A stretch of DNA of 11,574 bases from assembly GCA_025361385.1 (NCBI GenBank), contig JANYAJ010000071.1, forward strand, positions 1 through 11,574, given 5' to 3'. The stretch comes from Nitrospira sp. GTDB taxonomy: Bacteria > Nitrospirota > Nitrospiria > Nitrospirales > Nitrospiraceae. Below, piece after piece: positions 1 to 6,949 of the stretch (positions are counted from its first letter, which is position 1; each line of letters starts with the position of its first letter). A program made the translations under genes and the position numbers. A model generated the notes under the pieces. The model saw only the letters and a program-made list of their open reading frames with translations. It had not been told where the DNA came from and did no database searches.

Positions 1-132
1 GATGAACAGGAAGCTGATGGATTTTCGCAAAGCAGCCGGTTAGGAGCAGGCTGAGAGTCATGCTGATTGCAACCGACATGGACTTCATCGTCGTGTCTCC
101 CTATCAGGCGTTGGTTCAATCGCGGCTCACCG

Positions 133-156
133 ACGGACGAACCATATGTCGTCCGT
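133..156 (-). terminator. Hairpin just downstream of the lipoprotein gene
   Basis: A perfect 8-bp inverted repeat (ACGGACGA ... TCGTCCGT) with an 8-nt loop begins 6 bases beyond the stop codon of the lipoprotein gene on the minus strand. Its position fits a transcript end, but no T-run follows in either direction, so it is not a textbook intrinsic terminator. It may only stabilise an mRNA end, or be chance. Confidence 0.3.
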
Positions 157-161
157 GCATG

Positions 162-1235
162 TTACGAACCCTGTGTAACTTGGAAATAGCAGAACCCCTC
201 GTGTTCAACAAGCTTCTTGGCCATTACCCCGGCAGCTGTTTCGAGTGTGGCGGCAACGGTTTCGTTCTGGGCACTGAATACACTGCCACCGCGAACGGCT
301 TTTCCTACCAGTGAGGTGACGGCCGCTTCGGCTCGCAAGGCGTCACGAGTCATTCGGGCCAAGGCCTCCAGGGGGATCGCGGGATGCTGGGCATCGAATT
401 CCTGGTAGGGCGACTCCTGGGGGATTGGTCCCACCTGCAAGGCGGTCGCGCCATGCACGGCCGGCACTCGAAACGCGGTATCGAAGAAGGCTTCCAGGAA
501 GATGCGGGTCACGTCAGCGCTGATACGTTGAGAGTCGACCGTGGTGGCTGAGATACGAACGGAGTTCGTGGGGGTGACCTCAAGGTCTGCCGAAATTCCT
601 GGGAAAAGAAGTGCGTTCCCGCTTCGATCGACAAACCCTTTTGAGGTGACTTTTGCGACTCCGTGGAGGCCACCTCCGGCCGCGTCAGGCCTTGCCGTAA
701 AACTGAGATTGCCAAAATAGGCTTTATTGTAGGTCAAGAGCGTCTGGGCGAAGCGGGAGGAGTCCTGCTCAAGTTGATCCTCATCCAGACCGAGATGTCC
801 CTGCCATTGTCTGGCTGCTTCGATGACCTGTTTGAGTTTATCCACATCGATGCGAGCATTCGACTCGTTGGCCAGATCATCGAGGACCTGCGCAAGGATG
901 GAGAGGGACGCCGCCTTGTCTTGATGTCGGCGGCGGATCTTCTCGATAACGGCCGCGAGCGGACGGACGCTCGTGGCTTGTCCCTCCAGGGGCAGCTGCG
1001 AGAGAGCCTGTGGCGAGGTTCCCGTATCGCGTCGATCCCCCGGCAGCTCATCGTGGGCCTGTCTGGTGCATGCGAGGAACTTTGCCGTGAGTTCTTTCTT
1101 GTCGGCCAGCTTTTCGCGGGACGTTCCGCGATGGAGATCCAGTTGGTCACGGAGCTGCAGGACAGAAGAACTGCAGGCAGTCTGTAAGAGCAGAACGAGC
1201 AGGAGAATGAAGAGGGAATAGGGTCGTCGTGTCAT
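162..1235 (-). CDS. Putative lipoprotein of unknown function (357 aa)
   Basis: I do not recognise the family. The ATG at 1235 was chosen because it opens a typical export signal: MTRRPYS, an uninterrupted hydrophobic run of Leu/Ile/Val/Phe at residues 8-17, then QTAC with Cys21 as the likely lipidated residue. Gln at -3 is an imperfect lipobox. An AAGAGG Shine-Dalgarno lies about 7 bases upstream. The frame stays open upstream to 1388, but that extension would bury the signal peptide. After the signal the protein is charged and probably helical (residues about 25-160), followed by a part richer in beta-formers and small residues (about 165-260) and an Ala-rich helical end. No catalytic motif is visible. 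It should sit in a membrane facing the periplasm. It follows the YqhA-type gene by 213 bp with a hairpin between them, so it is probably transcribed separately. Confidence 0.75.
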   Translation of the reverse strand: MTRRPYSLFILLLVLLLQTACSSSVLQLRDQLDLHRGTSREKLADKKELTAKFLACTRQAHDELPGDRRDTGTSPQALSQLPLEGQATSVRPLAAVIEKIRRRHQDKAASLSILAQVLDDLANESNARIDVDKLKQVIEAARQWQGHLGLDEDQLEQDSSRFAQTLLTYNKAYFGNLSFTARPDAAGGGLHGVAKVTSKGFVDRSGNALLFPGISADLEVTPTNSVRISATTVDSQRISADVTRIFLEAFFDTAFRVPAVHGATALQVGPIPQESPYQEFDAQHPAIPLEALARMTRDALRAEAAVTSLVGKAVRGGSVFSAQNETVAATLETAAGVMAKKLVEHEGFCYFQVTQGS

Positions 1236-1398
1236 CGCAACCTCTTGATGGTGAATGGGTAAGCCCTGGAGGATGTCATGCGTGCTATTACCCCGATGGG
1301 TACGCAACAGCCATGCCGATCGTATGGAACTGTAAAGGAGCAGGGGGCTGGATTCGACGGATTTTTTAAACGGCCCTGTGAGTGGCATAAGCAGGTTG

Positions 1399-1436
1399 GG
1401 TATCGCATCGGATACGTTCGTAGCCGATGCGATACC
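1399..1436 (-). terminator. Strong hairpin between the YqhA-type gene and the lipoprotein gene
   Basis: A 13-bp perfect inverted repeat (GGTATCGCATCGG at 1399-1411, CCGATGCGATACC at 1424-1436) encloses 12 bases, which can fold further as TAC/GTA around GTTC. It starts 12 bases after the stop of the YqhA-type gene on the minus strand, where a terminator is expected. No T-run follows on either strand, so it may act as an mRNA 3'-end stabiliser or a Rho-associated end rather than a classical intrinsic terminator. Confidence 0.5.
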
Positions 1437-1448
1437 GTCACCCCTGTA

Positions 1449-2012
1449 TTAGTGCTTGCGATCTTTCTGCCTGATCTTGTCAGTCCAGGCGAGGAGGATC
1501 GCAGAGCCGATGAACGTCAGGTGAATCAAAATCTTCCACTTGATATGTTCGGTGTCTTCATTCGCGATGTTGACGAACGATTTTAGCAAATGGATGCTGG
1601 AGATGCCGATCAGCGAGGCGGCGAGTTTAATCTTGATGGTGCCTGGGTCGATGTGGGTCAGCCAATCCGGCCGGTCTGGATGGCCCTCTAAGTCCAATTT
1701 ACTCACGAAGGTGGCGTAGCCGCCAATGATCACCATGGTCAATAAGTTTGCCACCATCGTGACGTCGATCAGTCCCAGGACGCCCAGCATGAAGATGGTC
1801 TCTTCTTGCTGATTGAGGTGCCAGACCATCGCCCACAGCTCGACAAGAAACTTGTATGCGTACAGCAGTTCCGCGACGATCAAGCCACCGTAGAGCGGAG
1901 CTTGAATCCATCGGCTGGCAAACACGACGGTTTCGAACGCATGCTCGATCCGGCTTGCGACAGAGGATGCCTGTGTCGCGGGTGTGGGTTCTGTCTGATT
2001 GGAATGGCTCAC
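1449..2012 (-). CDS. yqhA: YqhA / UPF0114 family inner-membrane protein (187 aa)
   Basis: The sequence matches what I know of E. coli YqhA through most of its length: the ASRWIQAPLYGGL opening, the LIDVTMVANLLTMVI segment, GGYATFVSKLD, the KIKLAASLIGISSIHLLKSF block and the IHLTFIGSA segment near the C-terminus. About four hydrophobic membrane-spanning stretches are visible (near residues 38-60, 75-103, 130-147 and 160-175). The physiological role of this family is not established. Relative to E. coli it has an N-terminal polar extension of roughly 20-25 residues rich in Thr, Pro and Ser. Translation starts at a GTG with AGGA about 10 bases upstream. It is probably a single-gene transcript, with 97 bp to the receiver gene upstream-side neighbour (which ends at 2110) and a hairpin after its stop. 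Confidence 0.9.
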   Translation of the reverse strand: MSHSNQTEPTPATQASSVASRIEHAFETVVFASRWIQAPLYGGLIVAELLYAYKFLVELWAMVWHLNQQEETIFMLGVLGLIDVTMVANLLTMVIIGGYATFVSKLDLEGHPDRPDWLTHIDPGTIKIKLAASLIGISSIHLLKSFVNIANEDTEHIKWKILIHLTFIGSAILLAWTDKIRQKDRKH

Positions 2013-2109
2013 GGCGCGTCATCCTAATCGGCAAGAGGGTAGCCTGTCAATTTGTATGACGTGGGGGTGATACGGTATGGAGACGGGACGATCATGGCCG
2101 CAACGATGC

Positions 2110-2520
2110 TCAATTGTTGGGGGTGGCAACGAGGGAGGCTAAGACGTCGACTCGGCGTTGTGTGACACATAGTCGACGAATGGTATCAATCACCGTGCGA
2201 TCGTCCGAGACCTTTTCGCAAATGAAATCAGCGCCAGCGGCGGAGTAGGCATTGTTGTGATCGAGCGAGGGGTTGTCCGTCACGACAATGATCGTGGGAG
2301 GAATCATCAATTGCCGGACGTGCCGAAGGACATCGAGGCCGCTGCCGCCCTCTAAGAAGGAACTTACGATGGCCACATCCGGGTTCCGGTTGAGAATCAT
2401 CGCGGTGGTTTCTGTCGAGTTCGACGATTCTCCCACCACCGTCACACCCGAGACTTTCTCCAGACGCTTCCGGAGTCTTCCTCGAAGGTAGGCGTCTATG
2501 TCGGCCAGAAGGATGGTCAT
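2110..2520 (-). CDS. Receiver-only protein lacking the phosphoacceptor Asp (136 aa)
   Basis: This is a single CheY-like receiver domain with no output domain. The fold signature is clear: MTILLADID at the N-terminus (acidic residues D7 and D9), NPDVAIVSS at the end of strand beta-3, IIVVTDNP (T81) and GADFICEK (K103). The residue where the phosphorylated Asp should stand is Ser53 (PDVAIVS in place of PDVVLLD), and the usual adjacent Asp pair is spaced out as D-I-D. Phosphotransfer through the normal site is therefore unlikely. The ATG at 2520 begins where receiver domains begin; a frame extension to a TTG at 2592 adds 24 residues unlike any receiver. No strong Shine-Dalgarno precedes the ATG, so the start is less certain. 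It lies 210 bp beyond the NarL-type gene and may be an adaptor or decoy in the same signalling network (inference). Confidence 0.8.
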   Translation of the reverse strand: MTILLADIDAYLRGRLRKRLEKVSGVTVVGESSNSTETTAMILNRNPDVAIVSSFLEGGSGLDVLRHVRQLMIPPTIIVVTDNPSLDHNNAYSAAGADFICEKVSDDRTVIDTIRRLCVTQRRVDVLASLVATPNN

Positions 2521-2647
2521 ATGATCGTGTTGCCAGGGATGGCCGTGCGTTGTGTCATACCTAGTCTTAGGGCAGATCGTGGAAAAAGACAATCAGCTGA
2601 ATAGGCACAGCCTGTAGGTGGATTCTGACGCCGACTCGATTGTCATG

Positions 2648-2678
2648 CAGAGGCGAATGGCTCCGGTCGCCACCTCTG
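2648..2678 (-). terminator. Weak hairpin downstream of the NarL-type gene
   Basis: An imperfect inverted repeat (CAGAG GCGA ... TCGC, three-base bulge, CTCTG) lies about 50 bases after the stop of the response-regulator gene on the minus strand. No T-run follows. It could mark the end of the signalling operon but is weak evidence on its own. Confidence 0.2.
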
Positions 2679-2730
2679 TGTTCTGTGCCCCGCCGACTTG
2701 CCTGTACGCTCGGGTGTATCATCGTTGAGG

Positions 2731-3378
2731 CTATTCCACCAAATGATGGTCGAGTGCGTACCGGATGAGTTCAGCAGTAGTGGCGAGTTGCAACTTATCC
2801 AGGAGCCGCGCTCGATAGGTACTCACGGTCTTCATACTCAAACCCAGAGATTGTGCGATATGCTTGACGGACTGGCCCTGGGCTAACGACACGAGGACTT
2901 CGAACTCCCGCTCAGACAAGGTCTGATGGGCCAGGCCAGCGGGGTGTTTACTCAGGTTGCCGGCCATCCGCTCGCCGAGGGAGGCGGTCACATACCGGCG
3001 GCCCGACAGGACCTGCTTGACGGCCCTGGCCAGCTCTTCTGGTGCGGTCTGTTTGGTGAGATAGGCCATCGCCCCGGCACGGAAGGCGCGAACGGCATAT
3101 TGCTCTTCCGGGTGCAGGCTCAGAACCATTAAGGGTAGTTGGGGCGCGATGTTGTGTAACTCACACAAGAGTTCCAGCCCATTCTGATCGGGAAGGCTGA
3201 TATCCACGATGGCCAGATCCCAAGACCCTTGCCGTACCGCAGCCATTCCTTGCTGCGCGGTATCGGCTTCTCCGACGTCGACGTGAGGGACAGTTTCTTC
3301 CAGGATCTGTTTCACGCCCCGGCGGACGACTTCGTGATCGTCAATGATGAGAATTTTCAACACATGTGTCCCAATCAT
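2731..3378 (-). CDS. NarL/FixJ-type response regulator (215 aa)
   Basis: This is a two-domain DNA-binding response regulator. The receiver (about residues 8-125) has all key residues: D13-D14 in ILIIDDH, phosphoacceptor D59 in AIVDISLP, S87 and K109 in YLTK. The LuxR-type helix-turn-helix (about 150-215) reads LSEREFEVLVSLAQGQS, then the recognition helix region LSMKTVSTYRARLL. Its start is set by an ATGA overlap with the PAS kinase upstream, with GGAG about 13 bases before the ATG; GTG codons at 3390 and 3363 are alternatives. It should be the phosphorylation target of the PAS kinase, with which it is translationally coupled. Its target genes are not evident; the neighbouring ketosynthase/nitroreductase/P450 genes are candidates by position only. 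Confidence 0.93.
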   Translation of the reverse strand: MIGTHVLKILIIDDHEVVRRGVKQILEETVPHVDVGEADTAQQGMAAVRQGSWDLAIVDISLPDQNGLELLCELHNIAPQLPLMVLSLHPEEQYAVRAFRAGAMAYLTKQTAPEELARAVKQVLSGRRYVTASLGERMAGNLSKHPAGLAHQTLSEREFEVLVSLAQGQSVKHIAQSLGLSMKTVSTYRARLLDKLQLATTAELIRYALDHHLVE

Positions 3379-4571
3379 CGTGCGGCGCACTCCGCAAGCG
3401 GTAGGGCGGCGGAGGCCGTGGTTCCTATGCCGGATGTGCCTGCGATATGAAAGCGACCTCCCAGGAGAGAGACACGTTCCTGCATGCCACGAAGCCCAAA
3501 GGAGTCAGTTGTGGTCACCCGCTCAGGGCTAATCCCCTTTCCGTTGTCCGTCACGTCTAACCTCACGTTGTCGCCATCACGGGTCAGCCGCATCTGTACC
3601 TGCGAGGCCGCGGCGTGACGCATCACATTGGTCAGGAGTTCTTGTGCGATTCGAAATAATGCAGCCGATATCTCGGAGGGCAGTGCGAGAGATAACAACT
3701 CCGGAGCCACCGCGACCGCACATCGTGCGCCCGTCCGATCCTGAAACGCAGTGGCGAGATATTCGAGCGCCGGGATCAATCCGAGGTCGTCCAGCATGGC
3801 GGGGCGCAAGGCTGTCGCAGTTGTGCGAACAGCATCCAAGAGCCGATCGACTGAACCCGACATGGCTTGGACTTTGTGCTGGAGATCGCCGCCGTCGGTG
3901 AACGCAGGCGCTTGTGAAAGCTTCCTGTTGAGCCACGCAAGGTCGAACTTCAGGCCGGTCAGCGCCTGTCCGAACTCATCGTGCAATTCCCGCGCAATTC
4001 TGCACCGTTCTTCTTCTGTCGCAAGCAGCGCTCGGCGCTCGGCGTGATCCACTTGGGTCTGGGCCAATCGGAGCTCCTCTTCGATCCGGGTTTGCGGAAC
4101 CGTGGCGGTGCCGATTGCGATGAGGCCGATCAGGCGCCCGCCGGCCCCGAACACCCGTGACATATTCCAGGAGAGCATCGTCAGTGAACCGGCACATGTC
4201 CGGAGGGGGCTCACGAGCCCTCGTAATTCGGTCCCTGCGGCAACTCGCACGAGTTCGGCTAAGAACGGCTCACGCGCCTCGATGGGGAGACAGAGCTCCA
4301 CATAGCTGTGACCCAGTGCTTCATCGGCCGTCCAGCCGGAGACCACTTCGGCTGCATGGTTCCATTCCAGAATGATGGACTCAGTCGAAAGAAGCAGGAT
4401 GGCGCTGCTGGACGCCTCCAAGATCGCGCGATAACAATGCGCGATCGGCTTCCCTGTGTGGATGGCCGGCTTTGACGCACGGAGGGCTTCAGCCTTGGTG
4501 TGTGTGCTCAAGTTCCGGCCTGGAACACGAGATGATGGGGCCGTGAGATAAAGGGTCCGTGGTCGTTTCAT
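3375..4571 (-). CDS. PAS-domain sensor histidine kinase, NarX/DegS (HisKA_3) type (398 aa)
   Basis: The N-terminal 40 residues are unstructured-looking, followed by a PAS domain (about 43-160: AILEASSSAILLLSTES, NHAAEVVSGWTADEALG). A short coiled linker leads to the HisKA_3 dimerisation/phosphoacceptor motif ERCRIARELHDEFGQAL with H197, and then an HATPase_c domain (about 285-395) with an N-box containing QELLTNVMRHA, DVTDNGKG (D342, N343) and GLRGMQERV. There is no transmembrane segment, so it is a cytoplasmic sensor. It is a complete, probably active kinase. Its start overlaps the stop of the preceding kinase gene (ATGA), and its stop overlaps the start of the NarL-type regulator (ATGA), so the three should be made together. 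The PAS ligand is unknown. Confidence 0.93.
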   Translation of the reverse strand: MKRPRTLYLTAPSSRVPGRNLSTHTKAEALRASKPAIHTGKPIAHCYRAILEASSSAILLLSTESIILEWNHAAEVVSGWTADEALGHSYVELCLPIEAREPFLAELVRVAAGTELRGLVSPLRTCAGSLTMLSWNMSRVFGAGGRLIGLIAIGTATVPQTRIEEELRLAQTQVDHAERRALLATEEERCRIARELHDEFGQALTGLKFDLAWLNRKLSQAPAFTDGGDLQHKVQAMSGSVDRLLDAVRTTATALRPAMLDDLGLIPALEYLATAFQDRTGARCAVAVAPELLSLALPSEISAALFRIAQELLTNVMRHAAASQVQMRLTRDGDNVRLDVTDNGKGISPERVTTTDSFGLRGMQERVSLLGGRFHIAGTSGIGTTASAALPLAECAAR

Positions 4572-5374
4572 AGCGTGGTGAGTGCCGGTTCAAGATACAC
4601 GTCCGCGGTGATGCAGGTGCCTTCTCCCATCGTGGATTGGATGTCCAGGCGCCCCCCAATCTTTCGAGCGCGATGTTCCATGTGCGCGAACCCCATGCCT
4701 TTCGCCTGCCTGTGCGTGACGTCGAAGCCCGATCCATTGTCTTGAATGCGCAGCTGGACTCGCGGGCCAAGCCGCCGAAGGGCGATCACAACCCCTGTGG
4801 CCCTGGCATGCCGGACGCAATTGGTTAAGGCTTCTCTGGAGATGACGGCGAGTTCTTGGGCCTCTTCGCAGGTCAAAATCTCCTCGGCTTTCTGGTCGAC
4901 TGCCAGGCGAATACGCAACCGACTCATCTGCTGAAACGTGCGGGCGAGAAATCGGAGTTCGGAGACCAGGTTAAACGGCTCAATGGTGTCGGCGGCTCCT
5001 CCAGGAATCATCCGTTGAATGTCTTGGATGAGTTTGTGGATTTGGTTGGCAGCCGGATGAGGGGAAGAGGACGTGGCTCGCGCCGTATCCCGTCGCAGTT
5101 GGGAGGATTGTGCCAGGCTCGCCTCGATTGCGTAGAGCGCATGGAGGACAGAGTCCTGCAACTCCCGTCCGATGCGACTGCGATCGTGCAGCAGGGCGTT
5201 CAATCGTTCTTCGGATGTCTTGAGAGAAGCCGCAAGGCTGTCTCCGAGCTGGACAGGAATAGACTCAGCGCGCTCGGAGGAGCTTCCCTGCGCCAACGCA
5301 GCTGGTTGTGGTCTCCGTTTGCCGGATGATTGCCGAAGCCCGTCTAGTATCTGGAAGCTTCGTCGACTCTTCAT
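4568..5374 (-). CDS. Degenerate HisKA_3-type sensor kinase, phosphoacceptor His replaced by Gln (268 aa)
   Basis: The first ~50 residues are polar and basic with no recognisable sensor domain. They are followed by a HisKA_3-like segment, RSRIGRELQDSVLHAL, in which the normally invariant His of RELHD is Gln73 (codon CAG at 5158-5156). The HATPase_c domain (about 160-265) looks intact: ISREALTNCVRHA, RIQDNGSGFDV, GMGFAHM and GEGTCITA. With no phosphoacceptor it probably cannot autophosphorylate in the usual way. It might bind ATP and phosphorylate, or allosterically control, the PAS kinase encoded directly after it (ATGA overlap). The ATG at 5374 was chosen over a TTG at 5395 because AAGGA lies about 11 bases upstream and the ATG overlaps the stop of a small ORF. 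A close paralogue is cut by the right window edge. Confidence 0.85.
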   Translation of the reverse strand: MKSRRSFQILDGLRQSSGKRRPQPAALAQGSSSERAESIPVQLGDSLAASLKTSEERLNALLHDRSRIGRELQDSVLHALYAIEASLAQSSQLRRDTARATSSSPHPAANQIHKLIQDIQRMIPGGAADTIEPFNLVSELRFLARTFQQMSRLRIRLAVDQKAEEILTCEEAQELAVISREALTNCVRHARATGVVIALRRLGPRVQLRIQDNGSGFDVTHRQAKGMGFAHMEHRARKIGGRLDIQSTMGEGTCITADVYLEPALTTL

Positions 5375-5526
5375 CGCTTGCAACGTCCTTTCCAAGGGTA
5401 TGTCGTGGAACGTTTACGGAGTCTTTTCTCGTACGGACCGGCCAGGGCGAGACAGTACGGATAGGGGGCGGCGATCACATTCGGGATCGACAGTTGATCT
5501 GCGGTCGCGATGGGTAAAACGTTCAT
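5371..5526 (-). CDS. Candidate small protein ahead of the kinase operon (51 aa)
   Basis: Reading from the ATG at 5526, a 51-codon frame ends in TGA overlapping the ATG of the degenerate kinase (ATGA), the same junction type used three more times in this strand. A good Shine-Dalgarno (GAAGGGAG) lies 9 bases before the ATG. The predicted peptide starts MNVLPIATADQLSIP, has a Pro/Tyr/Ala-rich middle (residues 19-32) and a strongly basic end (KRLRKR, then GRCKR) with two Cys. I recognise no family. Codon third positions are GC-rich in the first two thirds, less so at the end. It could be a real small regulator or a leader peptide whose translation controls the kinase genes. It could also be a chance frame in a promoter region, since ATGA junctions alone are weak evidence. 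Confidence 0.45.
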   Translation of the reverse strand: MNVLPIATADQLSIPNVIAAPYPYCLALAGPYEKRLRKRSTTYPWKGRCKR

Positions 5527-5593
5527 GCGAGATTTCTCCCTTCATAGAGCAGGCGCGCTCTCAGCTGATGCGATCGGCCTCGATGAACCACTA

Positions 5594-6949
5594 TCATTGG
5601 ACCAAGCCCGTGCTGGTTGCTCGTGCCAGGACTGGTGTCGTTAGAGACCTGTGGTAGCCGGCCACCGCTCCCTCGCGGATTATCCGACCGTGCGATACAG
5701 GACTGTCGACGCGTGAAACGGGAATTACGATGTTCTTGCCTCCGAACCCGAAACTATTTACCAGTGCTCGTTGCAGCGTTCGCGCTTGTCCCACGCAGGG
5801 GACGTAGTCCAGGTCGCACTGGGGATCCGGGTGTGTCAGATGGAGCGTGGGGGGAATGAATTGGTGTTGAAGCGCGAGCACTGTGCCGATCAGTTGAAAG
5901 GCCCCGCTGGCTGCAAAGGCATGGCCGAGCGCAGACTTAAACGAACTCACGGGAATCTGATAGGCGTGCGAGCCCAGGGCCTCCTTGATGGCGATCGTTT
6001 CGATGAGATCCAGCTCCACGGTTCCCAGGCCGCAGGCGTTGATGTAGTCCACTTCCTCCGGGAACCAATGGGCTGAGGCCATGGCTCGATCGATGGCGCG
6101 GCGATGCTCTTTGCCCGTGTCGTCAGGGCGAGCCATGGAGAAGGCGTCGGTGGTAAAGGCCCAGCCTTCGAGTTCGGCATAGATCGGGGCGCCGCGACGT
6201 TCAGCATGTTCCTGTTCTTCGAGGATCAGGCAGCCGGCGCCTTCACCCAGGACGATGCCGCAGCGGGTTTGGTCGAACGGCCTGGGAAGATTACGAATTG
6301 TGCCTCCCTGGTCTGGCGCCAAGGTCCTCCCGGCATCCATGGCGGAGAAGATCGTGGGGTGCAGGGGAGCTTCGGCTCCCCCTGCCACCACAATATCGAC
6401 GTCATGGGCCTGGATGAGATCGTAGGCTCGACCGATGGCATTTGCCGTTGAAGAGCAGCCGATGGAATAGGTCTCACATTCGCCGTGGGTGCCCATCGCG
6501 ATCGAGACTTCTGCGGATACGGCATTGGGGAAGGTGGTGGTCATGGTGAAGGGGTTCGTGTGTTTGTACTGTTTGGCGAGCATGGAATCGTGCGCTTCAA
6601 AGGCTTCTTTAAATCCGCCCACCGACGTGCCGAAACAGACCGCTGCGCGATCGCGATCTTCTTGGTCCATATCGAGCATGGCATCGCGGCCTGCCATGAG
6701 GGCCGCGGCCACGGCAAATTGAGAGACCCGGCCCATCCGACGGGCCTTCTTGGGCTGGATAAAGTCTGTCGGGTCGAAATCGTTCACTTCCCCGGCAAGA
6801 GATGCGTGAAAGGGCGAGGTGTCAAAACTCGTGATCGGCTTGATACCGCTCTCTCCCCTGCTCAACTGGTGCCAGAACATCCCAAGGTCACACCCGAGCG
6901 GGGAGACAATACCCATCCCTGTAATCACCACTCGACGACGTTGTGTCAT
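5594..6949 (-). CDS. FabF-like beta-ketoacyl-ACP synthase with altered active site (451 aa)
   Basis: This is a KAS I/II-type condensing enzyme by its whole-length pattern: RRVVITGMGIVSPLG at the N-terminus, nucleophile C165 in SIGCSSTANAIG, GEGAG at 235-239, lysine K338 and H343 in SFKSALGHAFAASGA, and NSFGFGG near the end. The family decarboxylates malonyl-ACP and condenses it with an acyl chain. Two conserved positions differ: NAHGT is NACGLGT, so the first catalytic His is Cys306, and GGTN is GGKN (K405). A tail of roughly 40 residues follows the usual end. The nucleophile is kept, so this is not a classical chain-length factor. The start overlaps the stop of the nitroreductase-like gene (ATGA) and has AAGGAG 7 bases upstream. 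No acyl carrier protein is nearby. A specialised role in an acyl-derived metabolite is inferred. Confidence 0.9.
   Translation of the reverse strand: MTQRRRVVITGMGIVSPLGCDLGMFWHQLSRGESGIKPITSFDTSPFHASLAGEVNDFDPTDFIQPKKARRMGRVSQFAVAAALMAGRDAMLDMDQEDRDRAAVCFGTSVGGFKEAFEAHDSMLAKQYKHTNPFTMTTTFPNAVSAEVSIAMGTHGECETYSIGCSSTANAIGRAYDLIQAHDVDIVVAGGAEAPLHPTIFSAMDAGRTLAPDQGGTIRNLPRPFDQTRCGIVLGEGAGCLILEEQEHAERRGAPIYAELEGWAFTTDAFSMARPDDTGKEHRRAIDRAMASAHWFPEEVDYINACGLGTVELDLIETIAIKEALGSHAYQIPVSSFKSALGHAFAASGAFQLIGTVLALQHQFIPPTLHLTHPDPQCDLDYVPCVGQARTLQRALVNSFGFGGKNIVIPVSRVDSPVSHGRIIREGAVAGYHRSLTTPVLARATSTGLVQ

Noticed and set aside
1..54. Possible tail of an upstream plus-strand gene (frames closing at 41-43 or 52-54)
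   Set aside because: Only 13-17 codons are visible with no motif, so it cannot be told from chance.
60..314. Plus-strand 84-codon ORF with several Cys pairs
   Set aside because: Half of it is antisense to the end of the lipoprotein gene, the ribosome site is poor, and the Cys residues do not form a recognisable zinc motif.
663..1187. Plus-strand 174-codon ORF
   Set aside because: It is fully antisense to the lipoprotein gene, has no domain pattern and lacks a convincing ribosome site.
1232..1441. Minus-strand 69-codon ORF ending in ATGA at the lipoprotein start
   Set aside because: It starts at a GTG without a spaced Shine-Dalgarno, runs close behind a strong hairpin, and its composition does not look coding; the ATGA is expected often by chance.
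4856..5329. Plus-strand 157-codon ORF
   Set aside because: It is a shadow of the degenerate kinase gene on the opposite strand.
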